From Phoebastria nigripes (Eukaryota > Chordata > Aves > Procellariiformes > Diomedeidae): 64,000 bases of DNA. A model generated the notes under the pieces. It saw nothing but the letters and a program-made list of their open reading frames with translations, did not search any database and was not told the origin of the DNA. Position numbers and translations under genes: made by a program. The stretch spans positions 620,001-684,000 of the forward strand of contig JAYKAV010002109.1 in assembly GCA_035582835.1 (NCBI GenBank), written 5' to 3'. Below, piece by piece: positions 47,501-59,205 of this stretch; position 1 is the stretch's first letter; every line of letters begins with the position of its first letter.

Positions 47501-47940
47501 GCGAGGCCAGCAGTGGAGATGGGGCACTGCCTGCATCTCCAGAAACAATCAGAGGAGCGTTAGCTCATTAAGCTAACTGCCTCCCTTGGGGAAAAGAAAA
47601 CCGAACTCGGAAAAAGAGCTGGATGCAGTGAAACAAAGAGTAGGGGAATGCAGAGGGCAGCGGGAATGCGAGATTTCATCTGCCTGCCTGCTGCACTCCC
47701 TCCCGTTTGAATCCTCCCAGTGCTAAAAAGCTCCCGTGAGGTGATCAGACCAAACAGCTCGGAGCAAGGCTGCACTTCTCAGGGATTCCTCTGTCAAAGA
47801 GAGGAAGTCAGGCTGCAGAAGAGCTGAAAAAGAACAAAAAAAANCCACCCTGCTCTGTGATCCGAGCCTCTGTTCTTTCCTTTGCTGCTAAAATCGGAAG
47901 TTACCCCAGGACCATCCATTTCCAAGGATGCCTGAGCACT
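47501..47940. other. Noncoding sequence
   Basis: GC-richer sequence with one N at 47844. No recognised exon, repeat or RNA gene. Confidence 0.45.
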
Positions 47941-48260
47941 TTGCAAGCTTCAGAGCCTGGCTTAGTTTTCACTTAGTTCTGTGTTATTTATAGAGCAGCT
48001 GATATCCAAACGCTTGCTTCAATGGCGATTTTGCCTTTGTACGGACTAAGAACTAAGTCAGAAGCTCAAGATTTGACCTTTGGTATACAGAAATCAATTC
48101 ATCCTGCACCGAAATGCAGCCATCTCCAGGGTGACATGCAGCAGTAGTTTAACAGTGCATGGCAATAAAGCAGGTTGATTTATAGAGCCTTCTCCTCCAG
48201 TGCTGCTTTCTCTACTTTAGGAAAGTTTAAGAGGAGAGAAGAGAAAACAAACTGCTGGAA
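47941..48260. promoter_or_regulatory. Candidate regulatory island with long-range inverted repeat
   Basis: acttagttct (47971-47980) and agaactaagt (48049-48058) are perfect 10-bp reverse complements separated by 68 nt. The left side also carries an extra CTTAGTT (47961-47967) and the right side an extra ACTAAG (48045-48050), so each arm holds a direct repeat as well. A MEF2-like TTATTTATAG lies in the loop. No coding frame. Confidence 0.35.
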
Positions 48261-51200
48261 GATGTGCTAAGCTCCTGCCAGGGGCTCCAGCATCTCGTTG
48301 CAGCCCATGGGGCAGCAGCTCTGGTGACTCCGGACAGTTCTGTACCCAAAGGCTGGGGCCAGGACAGGAGAAATCANGAGCGATGGCTCACGGGGTCCCC
48401 GGTTGCCGCAGCAGCGTGTTTTGCAGGTTACTGTGCTGTGGGAAGGACCACCTTAAGGAACTACAAGTTCCTCATGCTTTGACCCAAACCAGGAATATTT
48501 CAGGTGGATCCTTCCCAATATTCCTCTAGCAGCTTGCTCTGTGTTAAGACAGCTGTTTTCCTCTCATCGCAGAGCACGTGCACTAATCCCTATGTCGCTT
48601 CATCCCCAGAACTGGCTGTATTTTGGCAACAAGGTGAACCCTGCAGAAGGACTGCACTTTGTCAAATTCTCTGGGAGCCTTTGAGGCTCAAAGGTTTTAA
48701 AGGATCATAAACCATTATTAACACTCGAAGTTATTTAAGCCCCAGGTTCAAACCCTGCCTTGCACCCCCAGTAGGATTATAGGACATCGTGGTCTGGCAG
48801 GAGCAAGAATACCTTCCTGTCCTTCATCTGATGGATGAGGGGAGAGATGCAAGGGGACACCAGAGACCCTGGAAAGCTGCCACATCCCCGCTCAGCTCTT
48901 CCCATCGGGAATTAGGGAAATGGGATGGGAGCTGCTCTGAAGCCTGCTGTACTCCCAAAGCTGTCCTCTCAAGATCTACCCTCACAAAAACTGAGCTATG
49001 TTTTCCATGGGAGCAAAGGGCCTTTGCCAGCCTGTTGCATCTAGGTCCCAAAAAGCTGGAGATGTTGGAAACCCAGTCCTGGCACAAGTGTCATAGTATG
49101 TCTGGACCTGCCTAACCCGCAGGACTGCGCTGAAGACACGGTGCACAGCCCCTGTGGCTCTGTTCCCATTGCAGGACCCACACCTTGCTGCACAAACCCC
49201 GTATTTCATTTCCCTCCCCAGGGTAAACAAGGTCCCCCTCCTCTCAGAAACCCGGTGGGGATTTCTGTACCCAGGCTGGGGCTCAGGAAAAGCATCTGTT
49301 TTGTGCAGCAGCTCCCTCTGCCCACACCGCCTGCTCCAGAAACTGTCAGAGAGGAGAAAAACACACAGCAAGAGGCTGCCTAAGTATCAATCAGCGGTAC
49401 AGTCCCCCGGGGAGGAAAGGTTTAGTTCCCCTGCAGAAGCAGCGGTCAATAAACATGGCACATGCTTTACCTCCTGTCAAGGCTGCCCTCTCCTATCGAC
49501 AGACCTGACGCAGGCCCCAAGATGGGAGAGGAGGCAGGAGCCCAAAGCCCATCAGCAACAAACTGTTCCACCTTATTTTAGTGGGAGCAGAGTTGCGAGC
49601 AGGTCCTGCCTCCCGCGAGGCAATGGCAGATGTCACGGGGAGAAGAGGTGCCTGTCCTGCACGCTAAGGAAAGCGGCAAAGCAGATCCCTGAGCTGAGGC
49701 AGCACAAGGGNGTCCTGGGAGAAAGACCACCTCGCACAGCCCAGGCCCTGCTGAGCAAGGCACAGCTTCAGACCAACCAGTTTTAGGGTCTTAAGTGAGG
49801 CAGAGGGGTTTTCTTAGCATTTTTCTCATGTTAAGCTAAGAAGCCTGGGGCACCTCAGCTCTACCCATAAAACACACAGGGAAGACAGTAGCTCTGATGC
49901 TCAATAATTCAGTATAACACACATGGGAACAGTGACATGTCAGCCCAGGGTTGGTGTCCTGCTCAGCCATGCCCCATATTCTCCATACATCCACATGACC
50001 CTTTGAATTAAGCTGGCAGTACACAAACCCCCAGTTCCAGGGGGTAGGATCCTGCAGCCCCTCGCCTAGAGGGACCTTCCAGCTAAGGAGTGGGCAGACC
50101 TGACCGAAGAGCTTGGCCACACAATTGTCACTGGAGAAACGTCTGTGTCCCAGCGAGAGTCCTGCCTCCGCAGCCAGCGGGCTGGGCTTGCATCTTTGCA
50201 CAGGCAGCAAAAGAGCACTGTACAAAACACAGCGATGCCAGCAGTGTTTTCCAGCCAGCAGTACAATATCTGTCATCCGAGGNGTGGGGTAGACCCCAAG
50301 CACACGTAGGTACGCACCGCACATTGCAGACCGCAGGAGATATGTTTTCCACCGCTGCCTGTTGCCTGCGAGGGGTTTCGAAGCGCATGTGTTTCGGGGT
50401 GAGGTGCGGGGGCCCGGTGCTTCAGCCACCCCCTCTTCCCCCTGACTCCTGCAGCCTCACCGAGGGGCTGTTGGTCTCCTTTGATGTGCAGATGAATCAA
50501 GCCTCAGCCGTGAGAAGCCCCGTGGATTTATGAACTCCTCCTCTATGATGTCTTTCCAACAGTATCCCCCAGAAGAGCATTTGCTCTCCCCTTCCTCTCT
50601 GGCTCCACCGAGCCAAGCATTCCTTTCTCCTCCTCCATCCCAGGCCCCTCTCCGCTGGCCTGGGGAGCGATGCTGCTCACCCGGAACATGCTTCGGAGCG
50701 AAAGCTCTGCTCTGCAAACTGGGCCACTTGTCAGATCACTTTATATATTCCAGCAGGTTTGATGTCTCCTCGCTGTCAGCCCCACGGAAGGTAATGCAGG
50801 CTTACTTGACAGCCAGAGATGAAATACTGCAATTCAATCTACTCCCACCCCAAATCATGCCAGGTCTGCAATTCTATAGAAGTTGTTGTAGACTTGAAAA
50901 GAAAGGGACAAATAACTGTGATGGAAACCATTCACTGGAGACTTCCAGGGGAAATTATACACCCGCAAAGGGAAAAAGGGTCGTTAAGAGGTGACAGGAG
51001 AAAACATTTGCATTGCAAGTCAAAGCAGCTGGAGGCTAGGAGGGAAGCATTGTGGTCACTGCCCTCCGCAGTCCAATTCAATCAGCTCCAACAATTGGTA
51101 AACCCTCGAAGACAGGCCCTTTAGCTATTTGACCCAGATCCCCCAAACACAAAAGTCAACCTCTGCCTATAAACAGAAGTGGAGTGTTGCAAAGGTCCCC

Positions 51201-52185
51201 CAAAGTTCACCTCCTGCATTAAACCCAAGCACACAAAAAAATCTATGCGTCTGTCTCCTTTTTAGCAGTCACCTCCACCTTGAGAACTTCTGAGAGCCAT
51301 AACTGCATGGGGAGATTACTTCGCTTGGCAAACNAACTGAGATTAGAGTGAGTTCACTGGGAACATCTCTATTTAGTTTCTGGGCTGAGCATGCTGATAG
51401 CATGATGGCACATTTAACTTTTTGCTGCTTGAAACAAAGCACAAAGAGATGGAGGAGACAAAAAAATAAAGGAGAATTTATCTCTGGTCTGAGCATTACA
51501 CCAGAAAATCCCATCCCTAAATGCAACCCAGGCTGGGCAACTGCAAACAGCTGGGTCCTGCACCACTAAGGCAGAAGCAGTGGGCAGGGAGAGGAGAGCC
51601 AAGCCGGGCTCCAGCAGCAAGGGCTCACCAGATCCAGAAAGGAGGAACACACTCCCCCCGGGGAAAGAAAGCCTTCACACCCCACCCCTCATTTTTCTGC
51701 CAGAGCATTAGCACAGGCTTCCCCAAAACCCCTGAGAGGAGGTTCAAGGAACAGGAGTGATGAAAGAGGGGCTGAGAAGGGCCATCTTCCAGCCAGCTGG
51801 AGCAAGGACTCCTCATCAGCCCCTGGGGATTAACCAGCCTCTCATTGCATCCACACACAGGATGTGCTCAGAAGCTTTTCCTAACATGTATACACTGGCT
51901 TGAGCCAGAAGCATTCGATTTGCAGCTCTGCCTTCCAGTCCCAGGCTTTGGCTATTAAACACGGGGTGGAAGTTTGCAAAGCGGCCTCCAGTACATCCTC
52001 AGATAGCCATGCTGGCAGTGCACAGCAGGGAGGGCTGGGCGAGAGCATTAGCAGTCTCGGCACAGCCGGGCCAGCCTGGAAGAGATCGTTCTCCCCAGTG
52101 GGCAAATAACAGGAGAGGGAGGAAGTAATATACTCAAGTGACATTTGCGCCCGGGTGCAATGATGTGTCACTCATCGCAGCCAGA
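48261..52185. other. Noncoding sequence, no gene recognised
   Basis: Nearly 4 kb of mixed, mostly GC-richer sequence. Open frames of up to 210 codons (plus strand from 49154) are biased and domain-free. A caggttcaaaccctgcc word near 48744 resembles a tRNA-derived SINE B box, but no tRNA fold or SINE body surrounds it. AT-richer patches lie at 48690-48740 and 50720-50990. N bases at 48377, 49711, 50283 and 51334. Confidence 0.5.
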
Positions 52186-52460
52186 CCAAATAGCATCTCT
52201 GGGGCACCAAAATTACACAGCCAAGTAAATCCTACAAAATCCATCTGCCCTTTTCAATATTTGGAGATAATTAACTTCTCCAAGCTGAGATATTACAAAA
52301 GAAAGCTGTTAGTGAATCTGTTCAGCCACAGGTCTGGCTGGATGTGGAGCTTGCCAGCACTGGGGACACTGAAAGGGCAAGGAGGACATTTCATATTTCC
52401 ATACATTCCCAACCCCCTTGTAGGAAGATTACAGAGAAACACATGTAATGCAGTGGGTCA
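52186..52460. promoter_or_regulatory. Candidate AT-rich regulatory island
   Basis: Complex AT-rich sequence with tcaatatttggagataatta and gagatattacaaaag words and no coding frame, between GC-rich segments. Called by composition and motifs only. Confidence 0.25.
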
Positions 52461-55400
52461 GAAGAAAGANAGACCAAGGGCAGACTTACCAGGACAGACA
52501 AGACATCTCTACCCCTCCATCGGTACCATCTGAACCGCAGTCACCACTGGAGCTGTATCCAGCCCCTGCTCATCCACCAAGAAACCTGGCTGCAGGGCTG
52601 AACAGAAAAATCAAGCTAAAAGCACACCTTTACCTAAAGGCAAAGCAAATCAGACACAGCTCCTTCAGCCAGAGCAGGCGGCCAGGGTCCCTCACCCCAG
52701 AGCAGAGGAGCTCACACTGATCCTGGTCCCAACACCTCACCTAGAGCCCTAAGGTGACCAACAGCCAAACCATCCATCAGCCCCCTCCCTGCAATAAATA
52801 CACAGCCTGCAGCTGGCCCAGCCCTCCCACCAGCAAATCCCAGTTGGGCCAGTTGATTGCAGCATTCCTTAGCCAGAGGGAGGCAATTAACACTTTACCT
52901 TCCACTATTGCCCTAGAGCCATGTACCCACCACAGGGTGATGCCAGGAAAAGCGAACGGGAGCGTGGTTCTGCTCTCCTGTCTGACCTGCTGCTCCGCAC
53001 TCACCCCATTCGTCTCAAAAGGCAGGAGATGCTCGAGGCCTGATGTGCCTGTTGCTGTCTGGGGGGCTGGCACTGCTCTCCGTGGGTGCGTGAAGCCACG
53101 GGCTGCTGCACTCCCCTGTGAAGCTGAGCAGATGTGCAGGCTTATCTTTAAATTAAAAAGCGGGCCACTGGCCAACAAACAGGGCAGGAGGGGAAACACG
53201 TGCCCAGAGTGACTGAGTGAGGGAGAGACACTGAGAGAGCAAGCAAGGGACGATGAGACATGCAGAGCCCTGGGTAAACCGAGGAACCNCCCCGGACAGA
53301 GACTTACACGCCCATCTCCTGCTATGAGTGCATTACATTGGTTTTGACAGACTTCTCTCACCCTGTGGCACAAGGGATGTGAATCACGCACAGGTACAAC
53401 TCTGCAGCTGTGTGGAGAGCTCAAGTGCTTTACTAATGCCAGCACTGCCTGAGTGCTGCCCAGCTCCTGAGCCGGGGAGAGGATGGTAGGAGGCTGCGTG
53501 CCCCTTCTGTGTACTGTGCTCCTTCATCAGCCCGCCAGTGTTCCTCTCCAGACCCTGCACCGTGGAAAATCACAGCCTAAAGTCATTAGGAAAGAATCTG
53601 ACGGACTCAGGATGAAGTCCTCAAACCAGCCAGCGAGGTTTTAATACTCTCTGCTGATTGCTATAGTTGTGCAAAGACTGGAGATCCCCAGAGCTGGAGC
53701 AAGGCAGATGCCTCCCGCACCGGCGACCCCTCGCAGAGCTGCTGCTTCCCGTCCGCTGCTGCCTGTGCTGCCTCCCCGGGTCACGGGGGCAGTAAATATT
53801 TGCACAGAGCCGGACAAGGAGAAAGCAAACAGGGTTCCCTTATTTATGGGCCTTGGCAGCAGATTCCCTGGGCAGCTCCGCAGCGTTTCCGTCCTCTCCA
53901 CGCCCCAGCTGGGGCTCAGCCCCCGCCGTGCACCCCGGCCATGCCGGCTGCTCCGTGGGGTGCTGCCGCCACGTCGGGGAGAGGTGGGGAACAGGCGGGT
54001 GGGAAGCAAAGAAGCCGGAGAGGGATGTGAGGCCAAAGGCAGGGGGGACAGGGAGTAAGTGTGAGTGACAGAGAGAGGGAGAGTGTGAGAGTCTGAATTT
54101 GCAGGAGCAAGTAAAGTGACATTGCATGGCTGTTTTTGAAGCTGTGTTTATTTTACCTGCGGGCTAGAAGTAAGGAAGATGGATGCATCTGCTGGTCTGG
54201 TTCCCTGGCCGTCCCAAGGGCCCTTTCGTGCAGTACGTCAGCGTGGTGGAGCCCCCAGAAAGGTTAAACGCCATTACCGAACCCTTCCTTCCAAACGGGG
54301 GAGAGTCCTGGCTCAGGGAGGTTTCCAAGAGGGTCAGCGAGACAGCTTGAACCCTGCCTGCACGGACACGCGTGTGCCTGCCAGGACATACACAGACGCA
54401 TGCACANGCGCGTACACGTGAGATGAATCTTGCACGGACTGAGGTTCACTCTCCGCAACTGCTGCTGCTGCCCCTGGCTCTGCATGGGCCAGAGCTGGGA
54501 AGAGGAANCCGGGAGGGAGCAGGAGGTGCAGGAGCGCTCCCGGGGTCTCTGGGTGGGAGGTCCGTGTCTCCTGCACGAGAAGCGCCCGGAGCACAGTCCT
54601 GCCCAGCGCCTGCTCCAAAGACACAAACCATGAACATACCTTGAAACAGCTGGGTGTCCCAAGTGTGCTTCATCTGCTTCCCATCATCCACCCGGAGACG
54701 GATGGCAGGAGGCAGAGGGGAAGGAGCTTGGGGATCACTGACCCCTCTTCGTGCTGAGTGTCTGGGTTTAGGAAGGATTCAGACTTATTACAAACCTGCA
54801 GAGTTGTTGATTTCTTGGATTTCTGTCATGTCATGAGAAGCTTTCTCTGGGCTGAAAAGGGCAAGGGTATGCATCTTATTCCATAAACTCCTCTGAGATG
54901 AAGGTAAGCCCATGAGGCCAGGGGTTAAAAAGACCGGAACCAGGCTGGAAATAATAATATGAAGGAAGAGGGAAGGAAGGAATATGTGAACAACAGGATC
55001 CTGGTGGCTTTTCAGGAGGGGTGAAGACGGTTTGGTGGGGATGGATGATGTTTGCTATTGCGCTGGTGTCCAGCATGAGGAGTTGTGCTGCGACAAGTCC
55101 CATCCCTAAATTTGCTAGTAGCTCAGAGGGATAACCTGGCCTGGCCTGTCGAGCCTGGTGCTGCCCATCGGTTTCTACAGCCTGATTGACAGAGTGCTTT
55201 ATTTACAAACCGCGACCAACACAGGCACCGGTCAGTCCATTGTTCCCTCCAGCAGTACCAGCAAGAGAGTTTCTCCTGACAGAGGGGTTGATGGCTGGAG
55301 GTCTCCATGTGCTTTAGGATTCCTCTCCCACGTAAACCATGGTGCAAATCGCTTCTCTTTCAGGCAGTCATTTCACCAGCCAACAAATGCACGAGAGTGG

Positions 55401-55627
55401 GTTTGTGGGAGATCAGAGCAACCAGGGCCATGCTGCAGAGGTGAAAAGGGAAAGCCGAAGCAGTGTCCACTCTGCAGTGCACATGGTGGGGTCACCTTGC
55501 AGGTGATGTGAGGAGCCCACGTCTTCCCACCGTGGGGTTCTGTGCATCTGTGAGGTCCCCACAGACTGCACGGGGATCGCAGGTCAGTCCTCCAGAGTGG
55601 CCTCTCGCCCAAAGCAGGCTGAGAAGC
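52461..55627. other. Noncoding sequence, partly very GC-rich
   Basis: 53690-54010 is GC- and CpG-rich but with fewer CpG than the island at 6330. 54055-54100 is a GA-rich stretch. 54365-54420 alternates purine and pyrimidine (CA/CG words) and could favour Z-DNA. Open frames of up to 222 codons (minus strand 52777-53445) are biased and domain-free. N bases at 52470, 53289, 54407 and 54508. Confidence 0.5.
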
Positions 55628-55693
55628 ACATGAAATTGGACTTGATGATCTTAGAGGTCTTTTCCAACCTTAATGATTCTATGATTCTATGAT
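55628..55693 (+). mobile_element. CR1 LINE 3' end, very short copy
   Basis: Contains tgaaattggacttgatgatc, ttagaggtcttttccaacct, then two terminal ATTCTATG repeats (55676-55683 and 55684-55691) and AT. Only the last 65 bp of the element were inserted, an extreme 5' truncation that is normal for CR1. Little decayed, so probably a fairly recent copy. Confidence 0.95.
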
Positions 55694-56519
55694 AAATGCA
55701 GAAACCACGCTGCCTCCCGTCCTTCTGAACCTGCCTGCGTGGTGTCACCCACCCAGAAGTAGCTCCCAGCCAGGGCTGGACCTTCTGGGCAAAGGGCTCA
55801 GGGTATTTGTCATGAGGATGGAGGCTGGTGTTTCCCTCAGGGCTGAGGGAGATAACATCCCTGAAATAACAGCGGGAGCAGACCAAGGTGTGACCAGGTT
55901 TTGGGCTGGAAAAGGTTCATTTGCAGAACCTCCAAACCAGCAGCCCTGGCTAGGTCTGACTCTCTTGCCTTGCTCCTTCTGCCGTAATTTATCCCGCAGC
56001 AAAGTGAGACTAAACGGTTACCATATGGATTCGATAGCAAGCTGCACCTGTTTTCCACCGTCGATAACCACATGTGGTACAGCGTGATGGAGAGGCAGGG
56101 CTGCGTGTAAGTGTGCGTGTACAAATCAATCACAACGCCAGCCTCTGCCAGCCGCGGGGGTGGCTGGTGCTCCACAGGACTCCTCAAGGCTGGGCCAGCC
56201 GGGGCTGCTGGAGCGATGCTTCTCCCTTATGGAGCTGCTGGACCTGGAGAGGTCCTTGGTGGTTTGATGCCCCAAGGAACAAACCCTAAGCCATGCAGAC
56301 GTCCCCAAGGGGACACCACCAAGTCCTGCCCCCAGCTGCCACCAGGAGCAATCCAGCAGCCTGGCTGGGGCGTCCCACGGGGACAGGGACCNTACCTGCC
56401 AGGGAAACCTGCCTGGCCGGGGGACCGGAGCCCCCTCTGCCACCACCAGCGGTAGGAGAGCCCCGCACCCCCTGCCCATCAAGGGAAGAGGGAAGAGGAA
56501 AGGAGCTTGCGAGCCATTT
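55694..56519. other. Noncoding sequence
   Basis: Mixed composition, GC-rich from about 56150. One N at 56392. Open frames are biased; no gene recognised. Confidence 0.5.
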
Positions 56520-56640
56520 TTCTCTTGTGATCTATAGGTTTTCTTATAGGAAACATAAATTTCCATAAGGAAATAAACTATCGCTGACCTATAGAAACCA
56601 TCTGACTGCAGCCCCAGGAATCTCTGGGATGAGTTTAGAG
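56520..56640. repeat. Nested inverted repeats in an AT-rich patch
   Basis: Outer arms ctataggt (56532-56539) and acctatag (56587-56594) are perfect reverse complements. Inner arms 56543-56553 (cttataggaaa) and 56560-56569 (tttccataag) pair over 10 bp with one bulged base around a 6-nt loop. The patch is AT-rich between GC-rich neighbours. The inner stem is too short for a standard microRNA precursor. Confidence 0.8.
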
Positions 56641-57610
56641 CTCTGCATAAACATGGCAGACAGGACGCAGGCTGGGGTCGGGACTGCTGCCGGCCGGGGA
56701 GGAGTTATGGCTCCCACGTCTGCGCTGTTTAGGGATGCCACTCTCCTGAGCATGTCTCCCTGGCACAGAAAAGCCGCCGGTGGTGGGCAGAGCGATGCCA
56801 CTGCGGGCGCTGCTGGAGGGGCCCCACAGCCGGCAGGCTCCTGCCCTGAAGCCAAACCTGCCTCGCCGGGGGGGCTGTGTGCAGGCAGAGCCCCCTTAGC
56901 CCTGCCCTGCCTGAGGAGGATTTGCTGAGACTCACACTTTGGCTGACTTTTTGCAGTCGGAGGTCNTTCTTTTTTAAAGGTCTTGCAGAAATAATGAGCC
57001 AAACTGATTTGCTTAATGCTGAAGAAAAGCCAACACGTATTCGCTCTCCTGGTGCAAGCTCACGGCACTGACAGAGATGGAGCACCGGCCGCCTCCCGGG
57101 GCCCCGCTCTAAGGGCAGGGGTAGGAGAGCGGCAGCACCGGGGTACCCTCACCCCAGCGCCAGGCAGCCCCTTGGGCTGTGCTGGGGGGCTCTCAGCAGC
57201 CCCAGGCCGGCACGACCCTCTGACCATTCACCAGGAACCCCGTGCCGTGCCTGCCATCCCCTGGACAGGCTTTTCCTTGCACTGCCGTGCCCTGGAAGGT
57301 GCAGCAAGCGATGGCATGGATTAGGTGCTGCTAGGAAGGACTACATGCTTGGATGTGCCCTGCGGCTGCAGCCAGCCCTGCCCATGCAGCATCTCCAGCA
57401 CCCACCACAGGGAATGTTCCAGGGGGCTTGGGGGCTCCCAGCCCACCCCAGCAGCTGGTACTGGTTTTACAAACCAACCTGAGGTCAGGAGGGGCTACTG
57501 GTCCTGGGCATCCCCAAGCCCCAGGCATCTTCTGCTCATGCAGGGGTAGAGATGTGGATGCTCCTGTTCTGCAGCTCAAGGGAAAGCCCCGTGGTATCTC
57601 CTATCACCCA
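56641..57610. other. GC-rich noncoding sequence
   Basis: 56650-56930 and 57070-57350 are GC-rich with moderate CpG. One N at 56966. Biased open frames only. Confidence 0.5.
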
Positions 57611-57800
57611 TTTCCACTTTGTCCCTCCCCGAACACTAAAATATTTATGTCAAAAGTAGACATTAAAATTTAAGGAAAGCTAAATAGAAATTAAACTTGT
57701 GTATTTTGAGAGGAAATGAGTCCCGTAAGGTGATCATGCTGCTATGCACAGATGATTGATGTCGGTTTATTTATCTGCTACCGCTAAATGCTTGCAAAGG
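57611..57800. promoter_or_regulatory. Candidate AT-rich regulatory island
   Basis: A compact AT-rich segment with aaaatatttatgtc, cattaaaatttaagg, aagctaaatagaaattaaa and gatgattgatgtc (PBX/HOX-like) words, between GC-rich blocks. No coding frame. Confidence 0.3.
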
Positions 57801-58096
57801 AGAGAAGAAAGGAACACAGCCGAGCTCTGCGGAGCGGGCGCAGCTCCAGCAATTTCAGCAGTGTCCAAGACGAGAGCTGGGCAGCCCTGATCTGCCGCAG
57901 TGACCGGCCTGTACAGCACAAACCTTTTGGAAACAAAGCTTTTGGACTTCCACAGTGCAGATCCCCAGCTTCTCCCTGTTCCAGCCAGCTCGTGCCTCCT
58001 CGGCTCCAAAACTACCCGTGAGTGTACATCCGAGGAGACCCGGAGCGGTGCCCAGGCCTTCACTTCTGCTCGGGTACAGAAATGACCGGGGACCTT
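57801..58096. other. GC-rich noncoding sequence
   Basis: Under 300 bp between an AT-rich island and the polypyrimidine tract. Nothing recognised. Confidence 0.45.
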
Positions 58097-58289
58097 CTTC
58101 TTTTTTCTTTTTCTTCTTCTTTTTTGCTTTTTTGCTTTTTTGCTTTTTTGCCTTTTTGCTTTTTTCCCTTTTCTTTTCTTTTCTTTTCTTTTCTTTTCTT
58201 TTCTTTTCTTTTCTTTTCTTTTCTTTTCTTTTNCTTTTCTTTTCTTTTCTTTTCTTTTCTTTTCTTTTCTTTTCTTTTCTTTTCTTTTC

Positions 58290-58320
<31 letters not shown>

Positions 58321-58470
58321 CTTTTCTTTTTTGTTTCATTTCATTTCATTTTCTTTTCTCTTTTTTCCTTTTCACTCCACTCTTCTCCTCTCCTCTCCTC
58401 TCCTCTCCTCTCCTCTCCTCTCCTCTCCTCTCCTCTCCTTTCTCTCATTTTTTCTTCTCTTCTCTTTCCC
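58097..58470. repeat. Compound polypyrimidine microsatellite
   Basis: Nearly all C and T on the plus strand for about 370 bp, in blocks: an 8-bp TTTTTTGC-type unit (about 58123-58166), a long TTTTC pentamer array (about 58168-58331, one N at 58233), a short TTTCA run (about 58335-58352) and a TCCTC pentamer array (about 58384-58439, roughly 11 units). The long Lys/Glu-rich or Phe/Ser-rich open frames here are only translations of this repeat. Confidence 0.97.
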
Positions 58471-59120
58471 ATCACTGTCAAGAAAATCACTCTTACCCAT
58501 CAGAAGTGCCTTGATACCTTCTTTCACAGACTCTGCCCCTCGCGTGGATAGCACCCCACTATTCACTGGCCGTGTCATTACGCAGGTAATATCTTGCTCT
58601 CCCCTGCCTGGAGATCCTGGAGCCACTTTTGCTGGCTCTATTCCCCTTTCCTTATGAGGCTGCTTTGTTGGCCTGGCTACTATTTGCATAATGGTGCCCA
58701 TAATCACTTGAGGAGGAAATCATTTCCTTTCACTGGAACTGGGGACCTTTTCATTGCATTTATTTATATATATACATTCCTGAAAGCCATGCACTGACAG
58801 ATGCTGGAAGCGGCCGCCCCCTTGCAATGCAATCAGACACCCCTCCGCCCCNGCCTTGCCGCTTCCTTTTAACGGTCTTTTTTTTTTTCCAGCAGAAAAC
58901 AAGGATTGCTGATTGAACGGTGGTGCTTTTGCAAACGCCGTTCATTGGGTCCCAGCCATCTGTTAATGCGTTCAAGGTTATCCAGGGGCTGACTCATGCT
59001 CGTGTCTCTCTCATTCTCTCTCTCTCCAAATCCTGCTCTTCCCCATTTTATACTTCCTTGGAAAGAGATCTGTGACATGGTATGTTTGACACCCAAGGAA
59101 GTGTTAGTCATTGCTTACTA
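58471..59120. other. Noncoding sequence
   Basis: Mixed composition. tgaacgg (58914-58920) and ccgttca (58938-58944) form a 7-bp inverted repeat with MYB-like AACGG half sites. A 10-T run lies near 58879-58888. One N at 58852. No gene recognised. Confidence 0.45.
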
Positions 59121-59133
59121 GTTGCTAGGTGAC
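59121..59133 (+). promoter_or_regulatory. Consensus RFX X-box
   Basis: gttgctaggtgac fits the X-box pattern RYYNYY, one spacer base, RRNRAC at every position. RFX factors bind such sites, often near ciliary gene promoters. It lies just upstream of a GC-rich stretch, but no first exon is recognisable, so its use is unproven. Confidence 0.4.
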
Positions 59134-59163
59134 AGTGTCCTCCTGCTGCTCGGCCACGCGTGT

Positions 59164-59205
59164 CCCGGGGATGCCATCCCTCCCTCCCGGGGATGCCATC
59201 CCTCC
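59164..59205. repeat. 20-bp tandem duplication
   Basis: The 20-mer starting cccggggatgcc occurs at 59164-59183 and again, identical over all 20 bases, at 59186-59205 (period 22). Confidence 0.95.

Noticed and set aside
48744..48762. tRNA B-box-like caggttcaaaccctgcc
   Set aside because: No A box, cloverleaf or SINE body accompanies it.
52777..53445. 222-codon open frame on the minus strand
   Set aside because: Compositionally biased with no domain and no convincing splice or promoter context.
57767..58551. Lys/Glu/Arg-rich and Phe/Ser/Leu-rich open frames
   Set aside because: They are translations of the polypyrimidine microsatellite on either strand.
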